A stretch of 64,000 nt of DNA from Schistosoma haematobium (GCF_000699445.3 NC_067195.1:88774569-88838568), one strand, 5' to 3'. Counted from the stretch's first letter, positions 32,738 through 44,211 are shown. Translations and numbers: made by a program. Notes: a model not told the origin generated them from the letters alone.

Positions 32738-34490
32738 CTTATGTAATTACTTACTCTATTTACCCCTGATGGAGGAGTATAGGTTATCCACATCAGCATT
32801 CTCAATCGATCTTTGTCCTCAGTAATCCTTTTCAATTCTTCCCAATTGCTATTTATTCTTTTCATATATGTTTCCCGATTCCCGATGTAGTTTGTTCTTT
32901 GGCCTTTCTCTTTTTCAATTCTATTCACGATTTCAAGTTAGGGTTTGCATCGTGATGCAGTTTGGTGATTACAACAAGGGCGGCCTGTTTCAGCATCTGG
33001 GCTACCTGTTCCTGTCATCTATATATTTCATCAAGTTATCTATTTTTGTTTGTTTTAATATATCATTATGTTTATTAATCGCATGATCTATTCTCTTGCG
33101 TTTCTGAAAAGTGTACAACCTTTCGTTGTCAAAGTTACAAAAAACTCAATAAGAGACAATGTGGTTGCTGGCAATATACAGCGAAAAGAATGCACATTAT
33201 TCAGATGTTCATTTAGTGTAATGCTAACATCTAACTGGCGATCACTCAATATTTATCGCCAGGACCGACCAAGAAGAAAGAAACGGAAACTTGTTGAAAT
33301 ACTTTACGCTGAGAATTCTATATTGTACCAAAAATATGATATTGAATAAAGCTGATGATAAAAATAATATCCTATCCACCTCCATCGTCATTTCCTGATT
33401 TCTTCTTCTTCAGTTGCAAGCTAGTTTGTTCTTTCCCACAGTAAGTTATTGTTGATGGTATCCGATCGACAATGGACATTGAGTAACTTGAGTAGACAAG
33501 TGTTTATAATTACTTTTACCTTCTCGATGATGGTTATAGTAGTTCTCAAAGCTTCAGCTCCGTACAGTAAAACTGTGTTGACGTTCGTATTAAAGATTTT
33601 GACTTTGATATCGGTTGACAGATTCGTTTTGAGTTCCATATATTCCTCAACTGTAGAAATGCCGCCCTTACTTTGCCAGTCAATACCACTACATCTGCAT
33701 CAGATCCTTCTTGTTCATCGTTGATGATGCTGACCAGGTATGTGGAAGTTTCTACCTGTTCCACAGCTTCTCCATCAGGTGTGATTGGCTAATGTTCTCT
33801 GTGCTGTATTTGAGGATTTTGCTTGTTTCTTTGTGTATGTTGAGGCCCACTGATGCAGAGGCTGCTGTTACACTCTCTGTTTTGACCTGCATTTGTTGAT
33901 GTGTATCACATAGAATAGCTAAGTCATCTGCAAATTTCAAAAAGTCTATTTGCACTCAACCTGTCCGCTGTATTCCGTGCTTTCCCCGAGACATGTAAGT
34001 CTTCATAATTCAGTCAATCAGCAGAATAAAAAGGGGGAGAGAGTGAACATACTCGTCTAATACCGATCTTCACTTGGGACGCATCTGTCAACTGTCCTTT
34101 ATGCAGGACTTCGCAGTGTAGTCTTACGCATGAATTACGAATGATGTTGACGATCTTGTCAGATACTCACTCCATGGTGTCGAAGAATTTACCGTAAGGT
34201 CCTCCTAACTACACTGCAAAGTGCTTTCTCATAGTCAAGGAAGTTGATATATAGTGACAAGTTCCATTCAATTGATTGTTCAGTAATGATCCGTAGTGTT
34301 GCGAATCGGTCTGTGCATGACCGATCGTTACGGAACCCAGTCCGTTGGTCTCGAACTTGAGCGTCCACTGAATTTTTTACCTGGTTCAGCAACACACAGT
34401 TGAAAATATTTCCTGGTACTAACAATAGTGTGTTACCTATGTAGTTCACATATTCACTTAGATCTGATTTCAAACGGTTCTTTAGCTGAC
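32738..34490 (-). mobile_element. RTE-1 LINE, old 5'-truncated copy
   Basis: Minus-strand copy reading from the reverse transcriptase before motif A (GFRNDRSCTDRFATLRI, SLYINFLDYEKALCS) through motif C (LKFADDLAIL, about 33930) and GLNIHKETSK. It continues through VLLYGAEALRT to the 3' end (MKRINSNWEELKRI). Motif A reads YEKALCS instead of YEKAFDS. Segments are missing or inverted between 34000 and 34190 and several frameshifts occur. It is interrupted by an unrelated insert at 32976-33361 and lacks a pure TAAG tail. Confidence 0.88.
32976..33361 (+). other. 386 bp insert with a 93-codon ORF
   Basis: This sequence has no match to RTE-1 but splits an RTE-1 copy at a point that should be continuous. 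It holds a plus-strand ORF (33068-33349; MFINRMIYSLAFLKSVQPF, then RSLNIYRQDRPRRKKRKLV and EILYAENSILYQKYDIE). An in-frame stop precedes the ATG, and AATAAA overlaps the end of the ORF by a few bases. Those are features expected of a retrocopied short mRNA, but no poly(A) run or clear target duplication is visible. The protein is not recognised; the basic RPRRKKRK patch is its only landmark. Confidence 0.4.
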
Positions 34491-35261
34491 CTTTATGAAA
34501 TCTGCTTTCAAATTGGAAAACTCTCTACAAACTGCTTAAATGAATCATTCGAAAACTGCTGTATTTCCATTAACATAGAATAAACTTATGTAATAGCAAA
34601 TTGGAAAAGAATCACACTGTAAGTGGAAGTGCTAATGACACTATCCGATTGCTCAAATTGAAGTAGGTTGAGACGAGTTCGAACCTAGGACCTAGTGTCT
34701 AAAAGTCAAACAAATTCACCACAGAAACCACCTTCTTTTAAATACACAATGTTGTATCTTTTTATCGTTTGAGCAAAGAAAAAAAAACGTTTTATGCGTT
34801 TTATCAGTTGAGTTCAGATAGTATCAATTAAGGTTTTAGTATTTGCATTATCCAAAGTAAACTTTACAACATTCTAAAATGTTCGAAACAAAAAAAGCAA
34901 AGCAACAATTCATGAATCAAAAGGCAAATGGAGACAAATTTACCAAAAGTTTTCAACAACAAAATGAATATAAGTTTTTTTGGTTGTTTTCTTGTGGGAA
35001 AATGAGTACACAACAACAGGTATGATGAGATATTGTAAACACCCACATATAAAATAGTAACTAACTAGTCTGTTATAATTTTATAGTTGAAAAAAAAATG
35101 GATACACATAAAGTAGATCGTTTCTAGACTGAATATGAAAGTCTACAATTCTATTAATAATTACTTAGTTAAATAAATATTCACTTTAAACAAACGAATA
35201 GACTTTAGGATTTGAAAGTCATTTATGCTTATGAGAGAAAAAGAAAAACATTGATCTGGCT
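34491..35261. other. AT-rich, no clear feature
   Basis: A short segment near 34650-34700 (GAGTTCGAACCTAGGACC) resembles the antisense B box region of a T-SINE, but the similarity is too short to call. Confidence 0.35.
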
Positions 35262-35410
35262 TTGAATCCTTCGAGACGAGATCGTAAATGAGCACTGCTG
35301 AAGAGCCCCACACTAAGACGAAACAGCCGTTCAGTGCTTCTAGGTTTTTAATGATGGTCTAGATTAAATTGACCCATGAATTCAACTACTAAAAACTACT
35401 ATAATATCTA
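35262..35410 (+). mobile_element. T-SINE 3' half with variant hammerhead
   Basis: Starts within the tRNA-like head remnant (CTTTGAATCCTTCGAGAC) and holds a hammerhead at 35292-35337. Core CTGAAGA, GAAA and stem I GCACTG/CAGTGC are intact. Stem II is weak (GCCCC against AAGAC). The triplet is GTT, which still fits NUH. Activity is doubtful. Confidence 0.8.
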
Positions 35411-35440
35411 CAAAAACCCCTATCTGATTATATTAATTAA

Positions 35441-35576
35441 TTAATTACGCCTGTTACTCCTAACGGAGTCCCCTCCGGAGGCTACTGCCGGTCCGAAGCC
35501 CGAACAAAGGAAGAGGGTTGGGTATGGGGTTAGCAACCTCAACCTGTAGAAAACTAACTCGCTAAAAAAGCGCTAT
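35441..35576. mobile_element. RTE-1 ends joined: antisense 3' end to sense 5' end
   Basis: ATTAATTAATTACGCCTGTTACTCC is the antisense 3' end of RTE-1. It is joined within about 10 bases to the sense 5' block (GGCTACTGCCGGTCCGAAGC to AACTAACTCGCTAAA). It is a 136 bp chimera with no interior sequence. Confidence 0.75.
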
Positions 35577-35696
35577 CTGATCATAGAAAAATACTTATCA
35601 ACTTGAATACTGGAATCCTTTAAAAACTCAAGGCTAATTCAATGGAAATCTTTAATAAACATGAAAAAGCTTGGACCAGATTGCCAGGTGAAACGT

Positions 35697-35815
35697 TACT
35701 TACTTACTTACGCCTGTTACTCCTAATGGAGCATAGGCCGCCAATCAGCATTCTTCAACTCTTAGCCTTCTTTTCTAGTTCTATCCAATTCTTGTTCATT
35801 TTTTCACTGAGATTT
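35697..35815 (-). mobile_element. RTE-1 subfamily 3' end
   Basis: Antisense tail CTTACTTACTTACGCC followed by CTCCTAATGGAGCATAGGCCGCC, diagnostic of a second RTE-1 3' subfamily also seen at 41137, 45738, 46830 and 59606. Only about 120 bp remain. Confidence 0.85.
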
Positions 35816-36490
35816 TACAAATACAACATTCTTTCACTTTAATAATGATTTAATGTTATTTTAATTGTTTTCAGGTATAATAGTTAAATTTGTTCATTTT
35901 TGTTGATTAAAACAATGTAGTTTCTTCTTCTTTTTTTATTCATATTCAATTAGATACATCTAGATATGCCTTTATAATGAGACCATATTATTATTTCGAT
36001 TAGAACAATTGAAATGTATTTCATTTGACCTATGATGGTTGATTTATATCTCATTCGTATTTTACAATTCACCGATTACATACACCGAGAGAAGAAGAAG
36101 AATAAGAATGAAAGAGAAAATAGTCATGAAAAGAGGATCATTATATTAAAAAGAGATTTACACTTGTCCTGAAAAGACCTTACAATGACAATAAATAAAT
36201 AAAAAAGATGAAACAAAGCAAAGAAAACTACAACAACAACAACAAGAACAACGACGACGACGACAAAAACAATCATTTAAAAGAGTTACATAGTTTAATC
36301 ATTGATTAATTTGAATTTATCATTTCTAGTCAACTGTTTATGGGGCATGGAAACATGTTCTTTTACAAAAAGAGTTGGTCTTTACAAAACAAACAACCAA
36401 AAAACTGTAGTAACTTTGAAAACAAATAAGAATTTATGTTAAGATGAACTTTGAATGTATGAGTCGGCTTGAACTATATATATATATTTC
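35816..36490. other. AT-rich, no recognisable feature
   Basis: Includes an AAC/GAC run near 36228-36265. No gene was recognised. Confidence 0.4.
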
Positions 36491-36618
36491 TGATTAGCGT
36501 TTTTCTTTTTTAGCAAGTTAGTATTCTATGGGATGGGGTCGCTAACCGTATGCTCATCCCTCCTTCTTTATCCAGACATTGGACCGGCAGTAGCACCAGG
36601 TGCTCCAGGCGGAGTTAT
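36491..36618 (-). mobile_element. RTE-1 5' end fragment, antisense
   Basis: Matches the first 130 bp of the full RTE-1 in reverse (TTAGCAAGTTAGTATTCT, GGACCGGCAGTAGCACC, GGTGCTCCAGGCGGAGTTA). Unlike normal LINE copies, the 5' end is preserved while the rest is missing. Confidence 0.85.
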
Positions 36619-37365
36619 ATATATATTAACAAATAGATATGATCGCAAATAATGAAAAACTGATTCATTTATGAAGTGCAAGTTGATGTATTGAGTTTTA
36701 AGTCATAAACTTTATTGTATGAGTGCTAGTCATATTATTTGGCTTCTCATATCTAACAATGTACAGTGAAATTTGAATCTTAGACTTTCTATTAAGGAGG
36801 TAAAAACTTTAATAATTAGATCAGCACTTGCTTATTTATCCTTTATTAAAATCACTAGTAGTCAATACTTTGTTGGGTATTGCCAAAAATGGTCTTCAGA
36901 TGACACATATATCAAAAGATCTTTAGATTATCTATTTATTACTATCTATCATCTACGTTTCTAACGGAACAACATCGTTTCTTGATGTTTAGTTTACCAA
37001 AATCAATGACATAACATACGGATAAGACAAAATGTAGGAAAAAAAATGAAATCAACACGTGAAAAAGTTTCGAAGGACCTAAGCCTCATCCATTCTCTAA
37101 AATCATAGTCACATAAATGAAAGCTTTTAAGGAAGAAAAATCTCATCTATTCTTCTCTATTAGACTGTAATCATTGGTTATACAGTACTTTCACCCTACC
37201 CTATTCTAATAGAGTTATCATTTCATTTTGTGTGGTCGACTGTTAAAAATACTTTGTCTTATGAACAAATAAAGTATAACACTTAGAACAATAATAAGAA
37301 TTATGTAAATGATATAAAAACTTTGTTTAGTAATCGAAGTGAATCCCGATGTAAACTAGAATAAT
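36619..37365. other. AT-rich, no recognisable feature
   Basis: Nothing assignable was seen. Confidence 0.4.
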
Positions 37366-37852
37366 AATGCCCTGGTACGGGTGGGGAGAGTCAACTCTTC
37401 CTGTATAAATGCATTCACATGGCCACGTGCATACAACCACTCTCAGGGGATTCCTAATCACTGCATCCTCGTGGCATTACTGTTGTTTACAAAATTCAGA
37501 GGACGAAAAGCGAATGCTCGGTGCTTTAACCGGGTTGGTGGATATTGAGGGTCTACCTAGGGGAGTTGGAAAACCCTGATGAGCTCCAGGATCCTAAGGA
37601 AACAAATGGCATATGAACCTATTGTTGGTCACCCTCTACCATGAAACTGCATCTCTTTATGTTGTTCGACTGCTTCATGAATCAGACATTTAGGTCAAAG
37701 GTTCCGGTTGTGGCCCCTTAAGAAGACCACCTGCTTCGGTTTGAGCATCCTAGCAGTGCAATAGCTCACACACAAATAAAGTGATTCGTGTGGTGTATTT
37801 GTATTCGATGCTCCTTAGTATCAATATTTCTGTGTTCAAATAAAATAAATGA
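37366..37852 (+). repeat. D repeat, near full length
   Basis: Second near-complete plus-strand copy (GCCCTGGTACGGGTGGGGAG to GTGTTCAAATAAAATAAATGA). Relative to the others it lacks about 20 bases after AAAACCCTGAT. Confidence 0.85.
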
Positions 37853-37964
37853 TAAAGAATAACAATTACTTGAATGCGTAGCATAATATAATGCGTGTAG
37901 ATATTTGCTGTTCTAAATTAACACCATAAATACAGATAGCGATTCATAGAAAATTAAGAAACTT

Positions 37965-38195
37965 TAATTGTTAAATTCATGAGTCCAATAAAGCTAGACT
38001 ACCATTGAAAACCTAAAAGTACTGGACGGTCATTTCGTCCTAGTATAGGATTCCTCAATAGTGTTCATCCATGATCTCCCTCGCGAGATTCGAACCCAAG
38101 ACTTCCGGTCCCGCGTTTTAGCTTCTAACCTCCAAACTACTGATTCAGCTGGCACCCATTGATGTTAATGACTAACTTCAACCAATCCACGTATA
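37965..38195 (-). mobile_element. T-SINE copy, decayed hammerhead
   Basis: Minus-strand copy with B box GATTCGAACCC in antisense at 38090. In the hammerhead (38063-38019) CTGAGGA reads TTGAGGA and stem II begins A instead of G. GAAA and GTC remain. It is probably inactive. Confidence 0.85.
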
Positions 38196-38930
38196 ATGTA
38201 GACAAATCTACGACTGGTTATGGATAAAACAACAACAACAACAATGTTGAATTCATAGATGGATTCAACTGATCAAAATGTATATCTATATTCATTTACT
38301 TTGTTAATTGACGTCATTAAAATGTACTAATTAAATTACAATTATTACTTTTCTTCAGTATGATCACTAAAAATGGATAGATTGTTTATTACTATTTTTT
38401 TAATTGTTTTTTTTTGTTACCTGGACACTTATTTTACCATCTCCCCCCGCCCCCACCTCCCCTTAGAAACTAAAATAGTTACATTGATTTGTTTATTCGG
38501 ATTGTTTGTTTTCCTTTTTTCTTTCTTTCTTTTTCTTTTTTTTAATTATACGTATGTAACAAACAATTATTATTAGTTTGTAATTTAATTATGGATTCTT
38601 TATTTTATTAGCCAGTAAACGTATTGCCTAATTAGTGTTTATGTGAAATGAAACATATGTGTGTGTGTGTTAATTTTTTCTCTTTTTTTCTTCTTTTTTC
38701 TTTTTCTCACTTTTTTTTCTTTTTCTACATGAAACAAGCAAAAAATTGATATTTTCATCATGAATTGATTTGATAAGGGAAATGATTGAGATAAACAAGA
38801 GAATTGAATAATTTTCATTTCATTTAGTAAATTTTCAATTAGGAATATCGAAGGTGTTCAATGAAATTACTTTTATATTCTGTAGTAAATTAAATGAAAT
38901 TGGAAAGAATTATGAATAGTTTTACAATAA
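38196..38930. other. AT-rich with homopolymer and TTTC runs
   Basis: A 67-codon ORF at 38373-38576 is hydrophobic low-complexity and is treated as chance. Confidence 0.4.
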
Positions 38931-38976
38931 TTGAAGAGTCCTACAATAGGACGAAACGGCCATCCAGTGCTTCCCT
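38931..38976 (+). mobile_element. Hammerhead-only T-SINE fragment
   Basis: Only about 46 bp of T-SINE are present, starting at TGAAGAG of the core and running through stem II (GTCCTACAATAGGAC), GAAACGGCCATC and CAGTGCTTCC. Both the 5' and 3' parts of the SINE are absent. Confidence 0.75.
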
Positions 38977-38984
38977 ATTTAAAG

Positions 38985-40065
38985 TCTTTTGTGTAAGACT
39001 TTTATTTCTAGTCCACCTGAAACTTGGTTACCTCATTCCTCTATCGTCCATCACTCTTGAAGGTTTTGCCGTTTTGCCCTTTTGTTTTTTATATCTCCTA
39101 CATTCGTTCTCCTCAGGGCTTTTTTGAGGTGAATGCACGAGCATTTGAAATGGGAGTCGGCTTTGTGTGACAAATGTTCTTCCATCCTTTTGAATTTGAC
39201 TTATGAGTCTTATACACGTTCAGATATTTCTCCTGACTAGATACAGTACATTTCCTATCCGACGTTCTATAACAACTGGTTCCCACTTCTTATCACCTTG
39301 ATACAACTTGAAAAGTACCCTTTCGCCCACCTGGGGGCTGCAAGTGACCGTCCGATACTTGTTCGTTGGTTTATTTATCTTACTGGGCGGCAACATACTG
39401 TGAAAGACTGTCTGAATTTTCCTTCTGAACATATACTTAGCAGCTGAATTTCTTTCTGGCACTACCGGATTGAGGGTAACTCTGTAGGGTTTTAAGAATT
39501 TACTGGTCACTTGTTCTGGAATACCACCTCCTCCCCCTTCAACCATAGGTCTTTACGTATCTTTACGTATCCACGAATCTTTCTGCTTGTCCATTCGACT
39601 GAGGATGGTAAGAAGGGGATTGTAGATGAGATATGACATTTTCACTGCAAATTCGTTTGAAAGCAGATGACATAAATTGAATGCTGTTGTCAGTCACCAA
39701 AATCTCTGGAACCCCAAAACAAGCAAACAATCATGACAATTTTTCTTATTGTACTCTCTGACGTCGATTTCGGCATGTTATATACTTCAGGTCATTTTGT
39801 GAAAGTGTCGACAACAACCAAGTAACTTTTTACTTTCTATTGGAACTGAGAAATCAGCATGTATTCTTTGCCAAGGTCTGTCCGATCTTGTCCATGGTTT
39901 TGGTTATGCTTTAGTCGGATTCTTTGCAGCCTCTAGATAGGACCAACAGCTGCGACACCTTTGTTCTATATCATGGTCTATTGACGGCCGATGTAGGTAG
40001 CTCCGAGCTAGTGACTTCATTTCACTTGGGGAAATTTTATAGAAAATCAGTTTGGTCTCATGTGG
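38985..40065 (-). pseudogene. Second Ty3/gypsy integrase, broken
   Basis: On the minus strand: RPSIDHDIEQRCRSCWSYLEA near 39960, NPTKA, PWQRIHADFSVPI near 39860-39880, LVTDNSIQFMSS near 39700, YHPQSNGQAERF near 39600. A 108-codon ORF (39546-39220) follows with MFRRKIQTVFHSMLPP and GERVLFKLYQ, GDKKWEPVVIERRIGNV. The three acidic catalytic positions (HADF, TDNS, AERF) are still readable, but frameshifts separate them. The cysteine pair is degraded. This is a different gypsy lineage from the one at 5.2-9.7 kb. The 38985-39215 stretch is probably 3' untranslated or LTR sequence. Confidence 0.75.
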
Positions 40066-40311
40066 AACTGAAGTTAATATTTAATGCTCAAGAATAGTTA
40101 AACTAGTACAAAGCAACTAATTAGCCCTTCCAGATTTCTAATGATTTATTAACAAATATTAACTTATAAGGAAAACTTACTTAGAATTAACATGTAACTT
40201 ATTTTCACAAATCATTCAAATGACGTTCATATTATTGGACTAATGGGTGTTAAAGGTTAAATACCCCTCATAAACATAAATTAGATTGTAAATCGATAAA
40301 CTTCACTACCA

Positions 40312-40895
40312 CTTATGCCTGCACTCTCCATTCAACCCTGTCCTGGGCAATCCTTTCCAGTTGTTATTCATCCTTCTCATAACTGCTTCTATTTCCCGAC
40401 GTAGTGTGTTCTTCGGTTTTCTTCTTTGCTTCAGAATTACAAGTTATCGCCTGCATCGTGGTGCAGTTTGGTGATTTCTGTAATGCATATTCTATCTACT
40501 TCCAACTTTTCTTGGTTTCCTCTTCAACTGGAAGCTAGTTTGTCCTCTTCCACAGAAGGCTGTTGCTGATGGTATCCGGCCAATGGATGTTGAGTATCTT
40601 GCGTGGACAGCTATTTATAAATACTTCTTAATGATGGATGTAATAGTTCTCGAAGTTTCAGCTCCGCGCAGTGGAACTGTATTGACGTTCGTTTTGAAGA
40701 TTCTCACTTTGATATTGGTTCACAGTCAAATGTTTTGAATTCCATATGTTGTTCAATTGTAGGAATGCAGCCCTTGCTTTTACCAAAGCTCGCCTATATG
40801 TTTACATTCAATCCTCCTTGTTCGTCATTGACGTTTCCTAGATACATGAAGACTTCCACATCTTTCCGAGTTTCGCCATCAAGTATGATTCAATT
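40312..40895 (-). mobile_element. RTE-1 LINE 3' fragment
   Basis: Antisense copy of about the last 195 codons, missing the tail. It matches the RTE-1 3' region from the basic C-terminus back to the KDVETFTYLGSI-type block. It carries many small indels. Confidence 0.88.
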
Positions 40896-41136
40896 AACTG
40901 TACTTTCTACTTATTTGTTCTTAATTCCAAAGTAGATATTGAATGAAAATGGAAATCTTAATATAAAAGAAAACCTAAAAGATAATGAAATATAATTAAA
41001 CTATAAAATTGTATTAACAATTTCAAGTTGTGTACAGATTTATACTTTAATAATAGTGACAATGAATTAAAACTGAATATCTAAGTTAATTAAACAGTAG
41101 AGATAGTCTCTACATAAAATAGTCACTTACAATCTT

Positions 41137-41442
41137 ACTTACTTACTTACGCCTGTTACTCCTAATGGATCATAGGCCGCCAACCAGTATTCGACAACCC
41201 ACTCTGTCCTGGGCCTTCTTTTCTAGTTCCATCCAGTTCTTGTTCATTTTTCTCATGTCTATTTCCATTTCCCGGAGTAATGTGTTCTTTGATCTTCCTC
41301 TTTTCCTTTGGCCTTGAGGATTCCATGTGAGGGCTTGTCTTGTGACGTAGTTGAGTGCTTTTCTTAATGTGTGTCCTATCCAATTCCATAGCTTCTTCCT
41401 GATTTCTTCCTCCACTGGAATCTGGTTTGTTTTTTCTCACAC
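41137..41442 (-). mobile_element. RTE-1 subfamily 3' end
   Basis: Antisense tail CTTACTTACTTACGCC, then the CTCCTAATGGATCATAGG subfamily mark. An 81-codon ORF (41415-41170) reads [19 protein letters not shown] and [17 protein letters not shown], the RTE-1 C-terminus. Confidence 0.9.
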
Positions 41443-41764
41443 TTACAATGGTTTATTAACATAATTAGTATAATCAGTCTTAAACTAATTAATACATGAA
41501 AGACTTTACTGATCAAAATGTGGTTTCAGTTTTTTTTATAGAAATAAACATGGTACTGATTAAAAATTAGAATCTTATTCCTAAGGGATATTCAACAATG
41601 TTAATGTGAATGAGTCCTATATTTATACTTGAATAAGTTAATCAGTAAAAGCATTTCACTTCCCTATTCTTGGTTAACTCATTTAAGTAGTTCATTTTAA
41701 ACGTATGAAAGTATAAGTTTGAATATTAGTGAGAGATTTGGATGATCCCAGAACATAACAATTT
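41443..41764. other. AT-rich, no recognisable feature
   Basis: Nothing assignable was seen. Confidence 0.4.
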
Positions 41765-42210
41765 TGTTTGAACATATAAATATTGGTACAAAAGGGCACC
41801 GGATATACATACGCCACACAAATAAACATTGTCACTTCATTTTAATTGTATGAAGGCTGTGATATTGCCCGAGTGCCCAGATCGAAGTAGGTGGTTTTCT
41901 ACGGGGGCCACACACGGAGCCTTCGACCTCAAGGTCTGATCCACAAGGCAGTGAAGCATCGTGAGGAGATGCAGTCCCACGGTAGTCGGCAACCAACAAT
42001 TGTTCCATACGCCATTTGTTCCTTCAGGATACTGGAGCCCATGTGCACCATTAGTTTGGAATTGTGGCTTCCCAACTCACCTAAGTGGACCCACAGTGTC
42101 CACGGACCCGGTTAAAGCTCCGGACATTCGCTTTTCGTTTTCTTAATTTCGTAAACAACAGTAATGCAGTGAGAAGGCAGTGTGTAGGACTTCCCTGGCA
42201 GAGGCTGTAA
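41765..42210 (-). repeat. D repeat, long minus copy
   Basis: Antisense D repeat from its tail (TTGTTTGAACATATAAATATTG) to GGACTTCCCTGGCAGAGGCT. The opposite strand keeps a 61-codon ORF (41961-42146) that is also present, at the same length, in the copy at 53515-53975. Confidence 0.88.
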
Positions 42211-42449
42211 TAACAATTACTAGTTAAAGGATAGGACTATCAACCTTTGAACTGAACATTCGAACACTTTTTCTTATTTTAATTTAAGTAATCAATCAAT
42301 ATTAATTTTTTATATTAATTCATTGTTCGAAGCCTGAATATATCAATATGTACTTAGTTATTAAATTACATTTAGAAAATCAGTATTCATCACGTTCAAT
42401 AATAATGAATAGAAGAAAGGTAAACAATAAGTTTTGCTTTCAACGAAAT

Positions 42450-42545
42450 AACTAATTTTGATGTGGTTCTGTTCTCTGAGCTGGATGGTTTGGTCGTGGA
42501 GCTTTCATCGTTCTTCTGAACAACATCAGCACAAATTTCAGGTGA
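42450..42545 (-). repeat. PLE terminal repeat with damaged hammerhead
   Basis: On the minus strand CTGATG TTGTTCAGAAGAACGAT GAAAG shows a 3 bp deletion that removes the last A of CTGATGA and weakens stem II. The frame seen in other copies stays open because the deletion is a multiple of three. Confidence 0.75.
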
Positions 42546-42955
42546 TTCAGAGACTAGAAGCCTCAATTTTACCAGTGATCATGCCAAAACTTTGGATTCG
42601 TTATGTGGATGACACATTCTTCAGTGTCAGAATGGATGAGCTGAAAAACACCTATGGACTGACCAACAACGTCTTCAATGACATCAAGTTCACGATGGAA
42701 TATAAATCAAACGACAAACTATCATTCTTGGATGTATTAATCACCAAAACCGATACAGGTAAACTGGAGACTCAAGTGTATAGGAAGCCGACCCACACAG
42801 ATCAAATTCTCAACTACAATAGCAACAGCCCAAGAGCTCACAAAATCAACTGCATACAACCAATCAGAAAAATTATGCACAAATATAGGGACAAAAATCA
42901 AACAAATGGGATATACAACCAAAACAAAGAAGTAAACAATGACAGTCTGTAAGGT
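42546..42955 (+). pseudogene. PLE reverse transcriptase fragment
   Basis: An open stretch includes WIRYVDDTFFSV (motif C, YVDD), LSFLDVLITKTDTGKLETQ and VYRKPTHTDQILNYNSNSP, diagnostic of PLE reverse transcriptase. Thereafter come INCIQPIRKIMHKYRD and a stop. Motifs upstream of C are missing and the finger and palm start is lost, so it is a 5'-truncated remnant. The 42458 start is inside the inverted terminal repeat and is not a native start. In PLEs the enzyme works with a GIY-YIG nuclease, absent here. Confidence 0.85.
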
Positions 42956-43012
42956 CAACAAGTACTAATCAACATCAAGATCTATAGAGCAAGCTGTGAG
43001 CCATATATGGAG

Positions 43013-43130
43013 AAATTCGAACACTTCACTTCTACCCGAAGTTTGTGTTAACGATGTTGTTCAGAAGAACGACCAGAGCTCCACGACCAAACCATCCAGT
43101 TCAGAGAACAAAAACTCTATCAAAAATTAT
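43013..43130 (+). repeat. PLE terminal repeat, hammerhead core lost
   Basis: GTTAACGATGTTGTTCAGAAGAACGACCAGAGC replaces CTGATGA and GAAAG by TTAACGA and CCAGAG. Upstream sequence translates VSHIWRNSNTSLLPEVC, shared with the copy at 57893-58110. Confidence 0.75.
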
Positions 43131-43612
43131 CCACTTACTTACTTACTTACGCCTGTTACTCCTCGTGGAGGAGTATAGGCCGCTCACCAGCATTCTCCAT
43201 CCAACCCTGTCCTGGGCAATCCTTTCCAGCTCCTTCCAGTTGTAATCCATCCTTTTCATATCTGCTTCTATTATCCGACGTAATGTGTTCTTTGGCCTTC
43301 CTCTTTTCCGCTTCCCTTCAGGATTCCAAGTTAGGGCTTGCCTCGTGATGCAGTTTGACGATTTGCGTAATGTATGTCCTATCCATTTCCATCATCTTTT
43401 CCTAATTTCTTCTTCAGCTGGAAGCTGATTTGTTCTCTCCCTTAGTAGGCTGTTGCTGATGGTATTTGACCAATGGATGTTGAGTATCTTGCGTAGACAG
43501 CTATTTATAAATACTTGTACTTTCTTGATGGTGGTTGTTGTAGTTCTCTAAGTTTCAGCTCCATATTGTAGAACTGCCTTGACGTTGGTAATGAAGATTC
43601 TTACTAACTACC
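43131..43612 (-). mobile_element. RTE-1 LINE 3' fragment
   Basis: Antisense copy from the tail (CTTACTTACTTACGCC), closely similar to the full-length element in its last 160 codons, ending near GAAGATTCTTAC. Its high similarity suggests a recent insertion. It landed within the PLE terminal repeat. Confidence 0.92.
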
Positions 43613-43734
43613 TCCAATCTCTTAACAACAATCGATTCTAATAATTCAAATTCTTTAAACTCAATTAATAAAGTTATAATGAGTAAAAGAAAATATAAAA
43701 AAAGGAAAAAAACAAAACAAAATTTATTGATTTC

Positions 43735-43960
43735 TATCAGAATGGGTTTTGTGGAGATTTTTAGAAATTTCACTGGTTGAAATCATGAGTCAATTGAAGC
43801 TAGACCACCATGGAAATCCTGGAAGCACTGGAAGGCCGTTTCGTCCCAGTGTAGGACTCCTCAGCAGTGCTCATCCACTATCCCGCACCCCGCGGGATTC
43901 GAACCCAGGACCTACTGGTTTCGTGTGCGAGCACTTATTGATTTCCGTTTACTGATTAAT
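43735..43960 (-). mobile_element. T-SINE copy, 5'-truncated
   Basis: Minus-strand copy from the tail (ATGGGTTTTGTGGAGATTTTT) to the tRNA-like head (GGGATTCGAACCCAGGACC, TTTCGTGTGCGAGCACTTA). It contains a mostly intact hammerhead. Confidence 0.88.
43825..43870 (-). ncRNA. T-SINE hammerhead ribozyme
   Basis: Perfect stem I GCACTG/CAGTGC, core CTGAGGA, stem II GTCCT/GGGAC, GAAA. The triplet reads TTC rather than GTC and stem III (ACGGCCTT) loses one pair. NUH is still satisfied, so slow cleavage is possible. Confidence 0.7.
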
Positions 43961-44161
43961 TGATAATCAAAATAAACATTAGGAGGTTCTAAATACAATA
44001 ATCATACATAGATACAAATTATTTTAGTGAAAAATATAACAGAATAACACTTCATATAGTTGTTATATAACCAACTTACCATTACTATTATGCACACTTA
44101 ATAAAATTCTCATTACATTGATCCAGAAATAACTGACAGGAATGAGGCCAAACACATGGAC

Positions 44162-44211
<50 letters not shown>

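Larger units (their letters stand above)
42450..43130 (+). mobile_element. Truncated PLE with inverted terminal repeats
   Basis: A plus-strand reverse transcriptase fragment (42546-42955) lies between an inverted terminal repeat with hammerhead (42450-42545, minus) and a direct one (43013-43130, plus). The right repeat is cut by the tail of an RTE-1 copy at 43131. This is the second PLE in the window with inverted repeats. Confidence 0.8.

Noticed and set aside
37576..37603. CTGATGAG...GGAAAC in a D repeat, resembling a hammerhead core
   Set aside because: It arises from a local deletion in one copy. Other D repeats lack it and no stem I or III forms.
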